A DNA stretch of 60,000 bases from Antedon mediterranea (GCF_964355755.1 NC_092678.1:18884922-18944921), one strand, 5' to 3'. Shown: positions 50,801 through 57,808, counted from the first letter of the stretch. Numbers and translations: made by a program. Notes: generated by a model from the sequence alone, not told the origin.

Positions 50801-53800
50801 GTAAAATGAAAACAAACAAATGAAAATGTGTGAACTATTTTAAAACGGGATAGATAATAATGATGATCCTGTCAAGTGTATAGCAAAATATAAGAAAATT
50901 AATGAAAAAATGAGTAATACAGAATTCATATATGTAAAAATGTTACTTATGAACTGTAACGACATGTACAAGTTAAATAATACGATTTTATGTAATATGA
51001 GAAAATATGAATGTGAATAAAAGTGGTGTTTGCGCAACAAAAGAGAAAAAAAAACTCTAAACTATTAAAACAAATACGCGAATTGTCCATAATACATCAA
51101 TTTAATATGACTATTTTCCATGCTGTTTTTATAACTGTTTTTTAGGCCTATTTTGATAGGTATACTGGTCTGGTATATTGCTCTATCGTACATTGTACAG
51201 ACTTGATTACATTATTAATGCATAAGCCATATTTACGACTAAAGTTAGACATAGGCCTACCTTCTGTATGAGAATGTACTATTTGTGAGTACCGTTTACA
51301 GCCCAATGAATTAAAATTAATTGAAACACAGTGTTCTTAATGTGTTATGCATAACCAAACTAAATTCATCATTCGTGCTTTATTCGCATTCTTATTATTT
51401 GTTACATAAATATTGAAACGGTGCTCATATTCGTAACATGACCTCATAATCGCGTCGAGCATATCTCATTGGCGAAAGTTCCGTATTTTTTTGTTGTATG
51501 AAAAAAATGTCTCCGGGCGTGATTCGAAATGAGCACTGTTTCAATAATTTGACAGTATGATGTATATATATATATAATTTACACAGTGCTACGCAACACA
51601 ATTAATTTACATATATATAATATTATGTTTACAGGACTATTATGAACCCAAAGAGAGTTACAATGCCTTATCTACTATCAGTATTATTGGATGCATCGTT
51701 TCTGTTGTCAGTTTGGTGGCAACAATTGCTACATACCTGTACTTTAAGTAAGTACAAAAACAGTATAAAAGAATTAGAAAAAAAAACAATAAATCACAAG
51801 ATTCCATTAACTTGTAAACTCAACAGCTACGCAGCTGTTTAATTCGAAAATGTTATTTTGCGCACGGTCAGAAATATTTGAAAATAAATTTTGTGTTGAT
51901 TAACACGATATCTTCCTTTCTTGAATCAGTAATAATAGTCGTAGCCTAGAACTAATTTAATGTATCTTTAACAACTATGTAGTAAAGTTTAGCAACTACG
52001 CAGCTGTTTGATTCGAAAATGTTATTTTGCGCATGGTCAGAAATATTTGAAAATAAATCTTGTGTCGTGTTCTTGCTTAATCTATGATTAACACGATATC
52101 TTCCTTTCTTGAATCTGATAAAATTCTTAAAGTATTACTCGACATAAACATAGGTGTATGTGGCGTTAAACCAGCTCAATATAATGCATAGAAAATACAA
52201 TTTTAAAAACTTTAACCAACGTAACATTTATCTAAAAATAAAACATTAACATACCTTTCTATTATGTATAAGCCTGTACTGCTCTATTTTGTAGTTATGA
52301 ACATGTAATAAGTTTATTTTATTAATTTTTCATTATGGGTTACTTTGCAAGAAGCCACAATAATGGGACACTGCGTAAAAATGTAACGATATACAGAGCG
52401 CCGCCTATAGAAACTGTTCCATAAAGTATAATACTTATTAATTTGTTTGATACTGTACTAACAAACAATATTTTTTTGTAGACAATTTCGAAGTAAACGT
52501 CCACAGAAAATTCTCATTAATCTGTCACTCTCGTTGCTTCTCCTCTACCTCGTGTTTGCAATTGGCATCAAGCAGACAGGTTATAAAACTGGATGCATCG
52601 CTGTGGCAGCGTTGATTCATTACTTGGGACTGGCTTCTGTTTTCTGGATGTCAATCGAAGCTGTAAACATGTACCTTATGTTTGTCAAAATCATCCACGG
52701 TGAAATTAGATATTTTATGCTCAAAGTGTGTGTAGCAGGTTATGGTAAATATTTTGCATTCCATTTTCATGCCCATACCCATCAGTGAGTGTAACATTGG
52801 TTCGCACTAGAGACGCAACGCAAAGACGAAGACGCAACGCAAGCGTTGCATTGAGTTCGAATATTCCAATCCATTGTAATTGATCAAATAACTTTGCGTT
52901 ACGTCTCTGTGTTGAATCTCCTATTATAGAATAAGCGTTTACCTTCCTGATTGAAAATATTAGTAAGAGTTCGCCGCTTACGTCTGATCTAAATACCTGG
53001 TCAAGAAGACAATCTAAATGACTAATGATAATAAAGCAAAACCGATAAACATTCATTTTCAGTGGCAACAAATAATTATAATATTTTGCAGGAAAAAAGG
53101 ATTTATTATAGTTGTTTGTGACGTACTTTTCTTTGTACATTCGGGAACGAATCATTCCACGAGAGATAGGCCTACTAATAATCTGTATTCTCGTGCAATA
53201 AATGTTATAAAAGGCACCATCCTGGTCTGGGTTAGTTTGTATGTCTGTTCCATCATTCATTTTTATTCAAGTGTTTCAATGCCAATGAGCTTCCTTTTTC
53301 ACAACACGCCATGAGATTATGATGGCGCTAGTTACAATCAGTTACGCATGATTAAATACTAATGAATGACGTAATGACTCAACTACAACTACACATTTTG
53401 CGCACGGTCAGAAATATAATAAAGTTTACGTTTGAAAATAAATTTAGTTACGTGTTCTTGTTTAATCGCGATATCTTCTTTTCTTAAATCTGACATAATT
53501 TGTAGCCTAGAACTAATTTAATGTATCTTTAACAATTGTTTTCAGGAATTCCTCTGATAATTGTTGCTGTTTGTCTTGGAATTGATGTTAATCAGTACGC
53601 GACTAACGATTAGTAAGTAACAGATCAGTTTCAAAACGTTTGTTGATAAAGTTATAAATTAGGCATTCCAAAACTGAGAGTGAAAAAAAAGAGGTACCAA
53701 AGAAAACCGTGTTTTATATTGAGTATAGAGTTTATTTGTCTTCATATATTTAAAAGAAGCCGCGGAGGGGTTGACCTCTCTCTTGATTTTAATATATATC

Positions 53801-54482
53801 TTCTGTAAACTATTTTCTTATTGTCCTAATTATTTGTAACTATTTCGTATAAACAAACCATGGAGTAAGGAATAACATACTGACTCTTATCCAAAGCTTG
53901 TTGTTTTCTTCAAGAAAATAAATAATATATTTTTATGGTAAGACAAACTTTTGTTTAGCTAAAAGACATCGTCTGGTCATATTTTTAAAATTATTCCTTT
54001 TTTTCAGCTGTTTTATTTCTTCAGAGAATATTCGGAACTTTGGCTTCATTTTGATCATTGGTGTTCTTATGATGTTCAATTACGTGGTGTTCATTTTAGT
54101 AATGCGTACTTTGATTTGCCGACGAAAGATTGGCAACAAAGTTGAGAAAAGAGACGAAGTGATTAAACACCTCCAGAATGCTTTCGCAGTTTCTGTCCTT
54201 CTAGGCCTAACATGGGTGTTTGGATTCCTCGCCATCGATGCAGATTCGACCTCTCGCGACGTGTTTCAGTGGCTGTTCTCTCTGTTTAACTCACTGCAAG
54301 GGCTCTTTATTTTTCTTTTCTTCTGCGTACGCCAGAAGGATATTCGCGACGCGTGGAAGTCAATTTTCAAAGAAAGTGACAAAATCAAGAATGTTAAAAA
54401 TACCAAGGATACCGGTAGTAGCAAGGTTAAGGATGATAACGTTGAAATGAAATACAATGGAGATACTAAACTAACCATTTAG
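17798..54482 (+). CDS. Gene 2: giant mosaic adhesion GPCR (42 exons, predicted 3,051 residues)
   Basis: Exon lengths total 9,156 nt and close in frame at TAG 54480-54482. Almost all extracellular module boundaries are phase 1, so cassettes can be added or lost without shifting the frame. Approximate residues: signal 1-19; MAM1 20-173; CUB1 174-286; LDLa1 287-327; MAM2 328-479; CUB2 480-591; LDLa2 592-632; MAM3 633-785; MAM4 786-936; CUB3 937-1048; LDLa3 1049-1089; MAM5 1090-1242; CUB4 1243-1349; HYR 1350-1429; X1 1430-1626; EGF 1627-1674; LDLa4 1675-1714; X2 1715-1910; Ig1 1911-1998; Cys module 1999-2198; Ig2 2199-2282; SEA 2283-2383; HRM 2384-2459; GAIN 2460-2694; GPS 2695-2746; 7TM and tail to 3051. 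It should sit in the plasma membrane with about 2.7 kb-residue-equivalents of adhesive ectodomain (roughly 2,740 residues). Ligand unknown. Isoforms skipping modules are possible. Confidence 0.82.
17927..18021 (+). CDS. Possible alternative terminal exon: short secreted Cys-rich peptide
   Basis: After a pyrimidine-rich stretch and AG at 17925-17926, an open frame in the right phase continues from exon 1. It gives about 31 residues starting TQCLQKF with a TCCKGQG centre and SCGFIPC near the end, then TAA at 18019-18021. Joined to the signal exon it would be a 50-residue precursor with five Cys in the mature part. The intron would be only 71 bp, and an AATAAA lies near 18376. It may be an alternative transcript of gene 2 or chance. 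Confidence 0.3.
18022..19302. other. Gene 2 first intron, remainder
   Basis: No exon is supported. It contains a 75-codon frame at 18966-19193 with no recognisable domain or splice context. Near 18776-18812 there is a partial copy of the palindromic CCATATATGGACAT stretch also present near 9990 and 55510. A short tandem of TTAACAATTAACACTTACTTG lies at about 19195-19245. Confidence 0.45.
19303..20100 (+). CDS. MAM domain 1 (exons 2-3)
   Basis: Exons 19303-19428 and 19765-20100. The first has ITCSFDVDFCGW, the N-terminal MAM signature with two Cys. The second has DDFCVKFNYYLSD (third Cys), RNIVAINNVNISRGSCEG (fourth Cys and terminal strand). MAM domains mediate adhesion and homophilic contacts in receptors. 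About 153 residues, normal length. This is the most diverged of the five MAM copies. Confidence 0.9.
20721..21059 (+). CDS. CUB domain 1 (exon 4)
   Basis: Phase 1-1 exon with DCVKN, ITSPYYPENN, CEWIVESP, FYDFELRSCCDFVNI and SYLSIIFQSN: four conserved Cys and the SP-x-YP and Y-x-F strands of CUB. It has one extra Arg before the second Cys compared with the other CUB copies. Confidence 0.9.
21189..21311 (+). CDS. LDLa domain 1 (exon 5)
   Basis: A 41-residue phase 1-1 exon with six Cys: CSGYLC, GVC, LVC, DGTDDCGDFSDERHGC. The acidic DGTDDC...SDE calcium-binding pattern of LDL-receptor class A repeats is intact. Confidence 0.92.
21312..22403. other. Intron between first and second MAM-CUB-LDLa cassettes
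   Basis: 1.1 kb of AT-rich DNA without recognisable exon, RNA or transposon signal. The last 30 bases form the pyrimidine-rich acceptor of MAM2. Confidence 0.5.
22404..23219 (+). CDS. MAM domain 2 (exons 6-7)
   Basis: Exons 22404-22526 and 22887-23219. Carries ITCNFDVDMCGWDPYP, DFCVKFNYYLSDTND and INNVNISRGTCE. It is strikingly close to MAM5: residues from SDTNDR to INRLRFYGRTY match almost completely, pointing to recent duplication or conversion between cassettes 2 and 5. The donor is GAA A|GTAAAA, so the boundary residue differs from the other copies. Confidence 0.9.
23700..23815. repeat. Imperfect (TGC/TGT)n microsatellite
   Basis: Interrupted TGCTGT triplets in the intron before CUB2, similar in kind to 6240-6445 but at a non-homologous place. 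(TAT)n lies just to its left. Confidence 0.8.
23892..24227 (+). CDS. CUB domain 2 (exon 8)
   Basis: Phase 1-1 exon with CVKNMHL, SPYYPENHNNQYCEW, SCCDFVNITYVDT and IIFQSNYNG. All four Cys are present. Near-identical in places to the CUB copy at 28928, as expected for cassette duplication. Confidence 0.9.
24354..24476 (+). CDS. LDLa domain 2 (exon 9)
   Basis: Six-Cys LDLa: CPGYLC, GVC, LVC, DGTDNCGDLSDERQGC. One Asp of the calcium site is Asn here (DNC instead of DDC), which may weaken calcium binding. Confidence 0.9.
24686..24712. repeat. Near-perfect 13-bp-arm palindrome
   Basis: AGGGAAGAGTTAA and its exact complement are separated by a single T in the intron after LDLa2. It could be the end of a foldback element or a hairpin in the transcript. 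No terminator role is implied for this Pol II gene. Confidence 0.6.
24781..25130 (+). mobile_element. Helitron-like element fragment, copy C
   Basis: Matches the internal part of copies A and D (GATTTGCCCCAAATAG, GGTATACACTGTCTAATGG, CTCGAGTACAGCATCATAATG, AACACAAGTAGGTAAATG) but lacks both termini. A relic in the intron after LDLa2. Confidence 0.6.
25416..26300 (+). CDS. MAM domain 3 (exons 10-11)
   Basis: Exons 25416-25541 and 25968-26300. ITCNFDVDMCGWDPYP, DFCVKFNYYLSDKTD and VAISNVNISRGICEG are kept. Unlike the neighbouring cassettes, no CUB or LDLa exon follows before the next MAM, so MAM3 joins MAM4 directly in phase 1. Confidence 0.9.
26301..27569. other. Intron between MAM3 and MAM4, where CUB and LDLa are absent
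   Basis: 1.27 kb searched by eye for CUB or LDLa remnants; none seen. The right part (about 27040-27170, with ATAATCCATATTTT and CGGA(T/C)C(T/C)TTTTGTT) matches the intron before MAM5 near 31605-31715. The two cassettes were therefore copied together with their leading intron. Confidence 0.5.
27570..28335 (+). CDS. MAM domain 4 (exons 12-13)
   Basis: Exons 27570-27695 and 28009-28335. ITCNFDVDMCGWDPNP, DFCVNFNYYLSEKRD, VAINNVNISKGLCEG. The acceptor joins as Ala rather than Gly at the exon junction. All four MAM Cys are present. Confidence 0.9.
28928..29263 (+). CDS. CUB domain 3 (exon 14)
   Basis: CGKNMYL, SPYYPENHNNQYCEW, FYDFDLQSCCDFVNI, IIFQSNYNGVNRGFAAEM. Four Cys and normal CUB length of 112 residues. 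Confidence 0.9.
29399..29521 (+). CDS. LDLa domain 3 (exon 15)
   Basis: CSEYLC, GVC, LVC, DGNDDCGDLSDEKHGC; six Cys and an intact acidic calcium site. A Helitron-like element begins only 15 bases after its splice donor. Confidence 0.9.
29537..30832 (-). mobile_element. Helitron-like non-autonomous element, copy D (complete, minus strand)
   Basis: On the minus strand it begins TCTATATATAAATTTACG at 30832 and ends with a hairpin and CTAG at 29537. The hairpin has 13-bp arms (29537-29549 with 29561-29573) and an 11-nt loop. The flanking host bases are A at the 5' end and T at the 3' end, the A/T insertion site of canonical Helitrons, with no target duplication. There is no coding capacity. Internal short repeats (TAACAGTATTCACAGTAAGAA) lie at about 30165-30240. 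1,296 bp. Confidence 0.68.
30833..31862. other. Rest of intron before MAM5
   Basis: No exon supported. The right portion resembles the intron before MAM4. Several frames of 60-83 codons here have no domain or splice context. Confidence 0.45.
31863..32712 (+). CDS. MAM domain 5 (exons 16-17)
   Basis: Exons 31863-31988 and 32380-32712. VTCNFDLDMCGWDPYP, DFCVNFNYYLSDTND, VAIDNVNISRGTCEG. Closest relative in the gene is MAM2. Confidence 0.9.
33590..34950 (-). mobile_element. Degenerate LINE (reverse transcriptase) in intron before CUB4
   Basis: On the minus strand, around 34275-34310, FNIRYADETALL is a damaged YADD catalytic box. It is followed by MNLKPNVKKTKLLV and an F-K-Y-L-D-S motif, and near 33790-33640 by YFGHIIRGSG and EGKKKRGRQRKQW, the typical C-terminal part. 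Frames are broken by stops and shifts, so it is a dead copy. It makes this intron 2.86 kb long. Confidence 0.75.
35436..35462. repeat. Short inverted repeat, possible LINE 3' UTR stem-loop
   Basis: CTTCGGGC at 35436-35443 pairs with GCCCGAAG at 35455-35462 in a T-rich, ATT-repeat context just before the CUB4 exon. It could be the tail of a retrotransposon. Confidence 0.35.
35569..35889 (+). CDS. CUB domain 4 (exon 18), slightly shortened
   Basis: CVKNIYL, then SPENHNNQYCEW: a 9-bp in-frame deletion has removed the Tyr-Tyr-Pro found in the other CUB copies. SCCDFVNI and the C-terminal strands remain, and an extra Cys appears late (KNCEGV). Phase 1-1. With its LDLa partner lost, it splices in frame to the HYR exon. 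Confidence 0.85.
35995..36042 (+). pseudogene. Decayed LDLa pseudo-exon of cassette 5
   Basis: TAATGTTCTGGAT, then TGGTGTTTGCTT, match the first third of the LDLa exons at 21189 and 29399. The acceptor AG has become GT, about 12 bases are missing, and similarity stops at about 36042 where unrelated sequence begins. It lies at the expected distance after CUB4. It cannot be spliced in and would be out of frame. Confidence 0.7.
36043..36480 (-). other. Unexplained insert with a 130-codon-plus minus-strand open frame
   Basis: The sequence that truncated the LDLa exon keeps one minus-strand frame open from about 36446 into the pseudo-exon. The product shows no domain I recognise. Base composition is a little less AT-rich than the surrounding intron. 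A fragment of an unknown mobile element is the simplest reading. Confidence 0.35.
36870..37109 (+). CDS. HYR domain (exon 19)
   Basis: DVVCPLNITKG, VSWINPTVTDNVD, CTPPSGSSLKVGLTEITCIATDISGNVGICSFFVHV. This is a clear hyalin-repeat: W-x-x-P-T-V-T-D-N, then G-x-T-x-I-x-C-x-A-x-D-x-x-G-N. Phase 1-1, 80 residues. Confidence 0.92.
37632..39047 (+). CDS. Unrecognised 8-Cys domain X1 (exons 20-22)
   Basis: Exons 37632-37786, 38168-38284 and 38729-39047, about 197 residues in three exons with internal phase 0 and outer phase 1. The N-terminal part holds ECDDLLQRLDNLTSTCGELP; the middle is beta-rich (VNIYAYMGNE, GTLFVALL); the C-terminal part has DVCIDRYTEWIRGSEDKYNC and an amphipathic end. Eight Cys are shared with X2 at 40924-42774. 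I do not recognise the family. The same three-exon structure in X2 shows it is a mobile unit. Confidence 0.75.
39778..39921 (+). CDS. EGF-like module, reduced Cys set (exon 23)
   Basis: NPCRNGG, then FYCACPPGFRGPTCTG. The C-terminal C-x-C-x2-GF-x-G-x2-C of EGF is clear. Cys 1 and the Cys after NGG are missing, leaving four. The donor is a weak GTTTGT, so this exon may be used variably. Confidence 0.7.
40639..40758 (+). CDS. LDLa domain 4 (exon 24)
   Basis: CGHNEFNC, GEC, KMC, DNVPYDCADNSDEPDEC; six Cys and the F-x-C opening of classic LDLa repeats. It is not closely related to LDLa1-3, so it has an independent origin within the gene. Confidence 0.9.
40924..42774 (+). CDS. Unrecognised 8-Cys domain X2 (exons 25-27)
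   Basis: Exons 40924-41078, 41772-41888 and 42459-42774. Same exon lengths and phases as X1 except one codon fewer in the last exon. The last 60 residues (from CLSQDEQSC to ELYGKCI) are almost unchanged from X1, while the first two exons differ more. All eight Cys are kept. Confidence 0.75.
42945..43943 (-). mobile_element. 5'-truncated LINE with 19-bp target-site duplication
   Basis: On the minus strand, a long open frame of about 325 codons within the element covers the RT palm and C-terminus: GVLQGDTLAPYIFIICLDYV, DADYADDIALL (catalytic YADD intact), FTYLGSNI, LLYGSSTWTL, GHSFRNKSEL and RPGRPPKSFID. The 3' end is a short GTA-triplet tail next to 42945. AAATATTATTAATGCATTA flanks both sides (42926-42944 and 43944-43962). 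The type resembles RTE-like LINEs. It lies in the intron before Ig1, opposite to the gene. Confidence 0.88.
44039..44498 (+). CDS. Ig-like domain 1 (exons 28-29)
   Basis: Exons 44039-44234 and 44431-44498, joined in phase 2. SEESVTLYCVASG (first Cys), AIVQWGKF (core Trp), then YACRVWNIAGTIIS (second Cys). An Ig fold split by an intron before the F strand. About 88 residues. Confidence 0.85.
44904..45503 (+). CDS. Gene 2 exon 30: unrecognised ~200-residue Cys-containing module
   Basis: Counterpart of 1320-1943 in gene 1. Shared landmarks: TFVQGSVLYSMS, SNFDIGN, YNYVIISIE, PEKESFQ, FDQPIKIKSTSTYE. It has seven Cys, while gene 1 has six. Gene 1 has a few extra residues. Family unknown. Confidence 0.75.
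45806..46057 (+). CDS. Gene 2 exon 31: Ig-like domain 2
   Basis: TVMLECI, FYEWYKNGDRIPN, GDYTCFG, LATVLITG. Both Ig Cys and the core Trp are present. The central part is identical at the DNA level to gene 1. Confidence 0.88.
46227..46964 (+). CDS. Gene 2 exons 32-33: SEA domain with GSVI motif
   Basis: Exons 46227-46336 and 46772-46964. STFRVNVTFNISF and FNNFTNELKKS, then SLKSGSVITVMDLYI. The G-S-V-I self-cleavage motif is kept as in gene 1. The following strand is more changed (TVMDLYIN versus AEIEFYFN). Confidence 0.8.
47227..47662 (+). CDS. Gene 2 exons 34-35: hormone-receptor-like (HRM) domain
   Basis: Exons 47227-47340 and 47550-47662. GTLYSFPDVPLGVTADSIQDC, PLATRHC, GAEWDNVVITDC. Same Cys and Trp pattern as gene 1. 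Confidence 0.65.
47754..48806 (+). CDS. Gene 2 exons 36-37: GAIN domain
   Basis: Exons 47754-47900 and 48249-48806, identical in length to gene 1. Helices (ADALAEFTQDT, VANILEDIVNLENP, SFVTSLERQL) and beta part (VGASIALPPEITLL, IRLYFTVYQNSSLFI, IISASIEAVMVDGLVTPIKLAFLPR). A run of about 75 nt starting at ATGAGAGAAACAGC (48312) is identical to gene 1, synonymous sites included. Confidence 0.85.
48988..49143 (+). CDS. Gene 2 exon 38: GPS motif
   Basis: CVFWDFS, GDWSIEGC, CLCDHLTNFAIL. The His-Leu-Thr site is at 49117-49125, predicted cut between Leu and Thr. All four Cys and both Trp are present. Confidence 0.93.
49186..49342. mobile_element. Small foldback/MITE-like element with nested repeats
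   Basis: GTTACAACCGCTAATGTA at 49191-49208 and its exact complement at 49316-49333 form 18-bp terminal inverted repeats. They extend outward as CATTTG with a small indel. Inside are several more copies of CTAATGTAG and its complement, giving an additional internal hairpin (49207-49265). No coding capacity; it lies in the intron after the GPS exon. Confidence 0.7.
49350..50700 (+). mobile_element. Degenerate LINE C-terminus (L1/Tx1-like) in gene 2 intron
   Basis: Broken frames read IIWNNKREKIKRKSLIGDDEMGG (the WNNK/RKSL part after the RT), then LHRILPTNKRLYQWKVKE, TCDKCGEIENENHLFFSC and QKFWRKIL. The last carry the Cys-Cys-His-Cys zinc-binding region at the C-terminus of L1/Tx1-type polymerases. 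Several frameshifts and stops separate the pieces (for example at 49550, 49727, 49937 and 50231). Inactive copy; it and the foldback element enlarge this intron to 2.5 kb versus 0.4 kb in gene 1. Confidence 0.75.
51635..54482 (+). CDS. Gene 2 exons 39-42: seven-transmembrane region and tail
   Basis: Exons 51635-51747, 52482-52744, 53546-53612, 54008-54482. Same landmarks as gene 1: KILINLSLSLLLLYLVF, FWMSIEAVNMY, LLGLTWVFGFLA and FNSLQGLFIFLFFCV. From about 54028 on, the DNA is nearly identical to gene 1 (six changes in the last 143 residues). The two exons before differ about twice or more as much per residue. The tail ends in NGDTKLTI, with TAG at 54480-54482. Confidence 0.93.
51829..52120. 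repeat. Tandem intronic repeat, two units, with a third unit two introns later
   Basis: Two units, about 51829-51975 and 51989-52115, share ACGCAGCTGTTT, GAAAATGTTATTTTGCGCA, GTCAGAAATATTTGAAAATAA and CACGATATCTTCCTTTCTTG. A third, partial unit lies at about 53396-53545, in a different intron, directly before the acceptor of exon 41. Not seen in gene 1. Confidence 0.65.
52809..52908. repeat. 17-bp inverted repeat, possible MITE end
   Basis: AGAGACGCAACGCAAAG at 52809-52825 pairs with CTTTGCGTTACGTCTCT at 52892-52908, with one mismatch. Between them ACGCAACGC repeats. In the intron between exons 40 and 41. Confidence 0.55.
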
Positions 54483-54486
54483 ATCA

Positions 54487-54492
54487 AATAAA
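54487..54492 (+). promoter_or_regulatory. Candidate polyadenylation signal of gene 2
   Basis: AATAAA five bases after the stop codon; at the same place gene 1 has ATTAAA-like sequence. Its closeness to the stop makes it doubtful. A more distal conserved AATAAA exists near 55125. Confidence 0.25.
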
Positions 54493-55923
54493 AAATAATT
54501 ATATTAATGTGTTATTTAAATTGCTTGGGTTACCCTCCTACATGCCTATTGCTAATTAGTACTAGCCTATCATAAAGCTATGCTATCTGGGCTACGTTAT
54601 ATTTTACGTTACTTTTCAGTAACGTCGTTTAAAATACTTTGTCAATTAAGTTATGCCTGATTGGGTACGATAGATAAATTAAAATCAATAATATTAATAG
54701 TTACGCCGAAATTAGTTAAACCGACCTGATAACATTTCATCATTTTAGTAGGAACATAATAGCCTAGTACTATGTCCCATATTATGGGTTTGTCAGTATC
54801 TAGAAATCTGAGTATAAGCATCAATCTAATCCAAGTGACTACGCATTATCAAATAATAATCAGTTCACACGTATTTCTTTTCATTTTAATCGGAATTACA
54901 AGTAGCCTAAATGTTTAGTATTATTAGTTGTATTAGTTTTAATTTGTTTCTGTATTTTTATTCATTTTAAAACACGAGGGTACTCCAATTATAGAGACCG
55001 AATGCATTTTATATATTATAATAATAAATACGCGGTATATATGTACACAGTTTATTCAATACAAAATATAGAATATAATTATATAGAATTAAAACAATCA
55101 GAAAAAGCCTATATATCACAGAAATAAAGTGGGCCTATATTGTTGATATCGGTCAGTCTTCCAATTTGAAAGTGCTTTTAAACTATAATTGAATCTATGT
55201 TATATCAACTTTGCGCCATCATATTAAGTGCTTCTAAACTATTATCAAGTCGATTAGACCAATATAGATGGGAGAAGGAGATGGGGGCTGTATCATTGTC
55301 AAAGTTTAGTTAGGCCTAATTTATTTATTTTTTAATAATACGTTCACAGAGGAAGGGTAGTAGATTTTCAAATTATGTTAACTAATATTATGTTTAAGTA
55401 ACTACATAAAGTAAATATAATACAACTGTTTGGGTGATTTAAAATAACTAACAAAAATAGCAAATAATCAGTTTGTTTTGTTTGTGATGTGATATGTGAA
55501 TGTGATATGTCCATATATTGACATGATGATGTCATATCACTACGATATTTGGGTATATAACTACCATTGTTTGGGCACATCACACTTTTTTTTGTCAAAC
55601 TGGTTTGATACTGATTAAAAATTATCTGGTTTTATTGTACATGAATTAGTAGTTCTTTTTTTAATTAGTTTAATTCACCCCACACTCAACCCCCCCCCCC
55701 CCCGCCTCCCCACAACAGATACCCAGACAGCAACCAGCCTTCTTATTTGTTAACCTTTAATTTACAAATCATTGCACCTAAATCATTAATTGATTTATTT
55801 TGCTACTAGAGGTCACAGAAAGGCGCAGAGAGAGCACAAAAAATATGATTTGCATGTAGGCTTACCAGGGACAGTCGCTGCCCTTATAAGAGGCTTTATC
55901 CTGAGAGGTTTTCCTCTCAAACA

Positions 55924-56477
55924 TTAAAGATGTATTGTCCCTTGAAACACAAAAAAATGAAGGTCAAAATATTCTAAATTTAAATTGGCCATATCAAAGT
56001 AATATTAAAGTTATTCACTTTAAGCGGAAAATTTGCTCCAAAAACGACACGTTTACATAATTAACAGGTAAATTAGTTTGATTATATTTGGTCTGGAAAA
56101 TCATCAAGAGCGAAAGTAAACAAAGATTTCAAAACACGAGTATGCATTATGCTATGCTAGTTAGGATTGCTTACAACTCGTACTGGTTGAGAAGGTGTTT
56201 TCACACAGATCGCCAGGAAGTTTTATGATTATGCATACAGAGTAGCCAAACAAGTGTGCTGCATTATGGGATATGTTTTGATTGAAAACTTTGACTGGAA
56301 GTCAAAGTTATTTTTTGAACAAAAAAACGTCTGTATTTCAGTTAAATGATTTTTTTTTCGACTAATTTTTGGTGAAAGTTAATAACTATTATGATAATTC
56401 AAAATAACCCACCTTTTTTCGAAATCTTTTATTTTTAATTTTTTTTGTAATTCGTCAAAGGGATAATACATCTTTAA
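55924..56477. mobile_element. TTAA-flanked MITE-like element, copy 2
   Basis: Duplicate of 10405-10958 with the same TTAA-starting inverted ends. It is present because the flank was duplicated, not by an independent insertion. Confidence 0.6.
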
Positions 56478-56544
56478 ACAAAACTACTTCTGCCATAATT
56501 GATACAAAGGGTTAAACTACTAAAATGAAAAAAAAATGATCGAG

Positions 56545-56610
56545 AATTGAACCTACAAAAACCACTAGCCTAGCCAAAGTACCACACCACTAAGCCAGCC
56601 AACCAGTCGG
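56545..56610 (-). mobile_element. tRNA-like sequence (SINE head), copy 2
   Basis: Same A-box and B-box matches as 11021-11090, with two bases changed between the boxes. The changes are not compensatory, which argues against a maintained tRNA. Confidence 0.4.
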
Positions 56611-57808
56611 GAAAATTGGTGTTTGTACATGAGGTTATAAAACTGTGCATGCATGAGCGAGTTTCAATTGACCAATCAATTGTGTTGATTCTGAATCAAT
56701 CTGCCTGAATCCTAACCACTTTGTATAAAGTTTACGGTACACCACGTATGTAATTATGAAATGCATTATTGGCGTTTCATACACGAGATAGGACAATTAA
56801 TATTGTCATGTTTTGAGCGACATGTTTAAATCATGGAGATAGCAACAAACTTGTAAGATTCCGCTTGGAACTCCACTCCAATTAGCCTAAAAATGTTTAG
56901 GAGTCAGTTGTGTGGACTTTTTGTGTATTGTGTGTTGTGGCAAGTTTGAAAAAGGTAAGATTTAGATACATTTTGAATACTGTAACAACTGTACATTGAG
57001 TTATAGGAAGGAGGTCATGATATTTGGATTGTGTCGGCGGCATATCCTTACTAAACTGCACGGTAGGCTTTCACAGTACGTAAACGTTACGTATCATGAC
57101 AGTTATCACGCTAAATTAGATTATTTTGCAAAATTAGGTTCCAATCTCAATTAGTTACTATCTCAACATTAAGTTACAGTAACTGACAACAATGCACTTA
57201 ATTATTATGTTATGTATTGTTTAAAAACAGAAAAGAACTAATAGTTATTTTGATTTAGATCGAAGCGGAATAACGGAGCCTTACTACACCTACACTACAG
57301 TACAGTATTGGGATTAAACTTGTTACAAGGCTCTTTGTTTTGATGAAATGCCAAGTGTGCAAAAATCGGGTTTTTTTTTATTATTGTATTCTGATAATGG
57401 GTAACTTTCCGTATAAAACCCGTTTAAGTGCGCTGCTGAATAACCAGTACCGCAGCGGTCTCTTTGAATGCGGGCGGCGTATATGTGGCTATTATAATAG
57501 CACGAACATAAAACAAATGAAGTTGTATAAAGTACCAGAAAAGTAAAATTCAAGTTACATTACCAATATTAGTCATCTGATAACATTTTTTATCACGCCT
57601 TTTTGTTTTCAGAATTTGTTTTACTGTGTAATTTGAACTATCCCCACACTGACAAGAAAGTGCTTATGTTCAACAAGATCGTGTAACACAATATAAAAGA
57701 AAGTTGAAATATGGAAATTATAGATTGATAATTATTAGAATGAATGATCAATAGAATTGTTTTGTCCGCACGTGACCTATTTTTAGTTTATTTGTTAAAC
57801 GTACAAAT

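Noticed and set aside
52721-53260. 179-codon minus-strand frame across the exon 40 end and intron
   Set aside because: No domain. It overlaps a receptor exon antisense and a small inverted repeat; the open length is plausible by chance in this composition.
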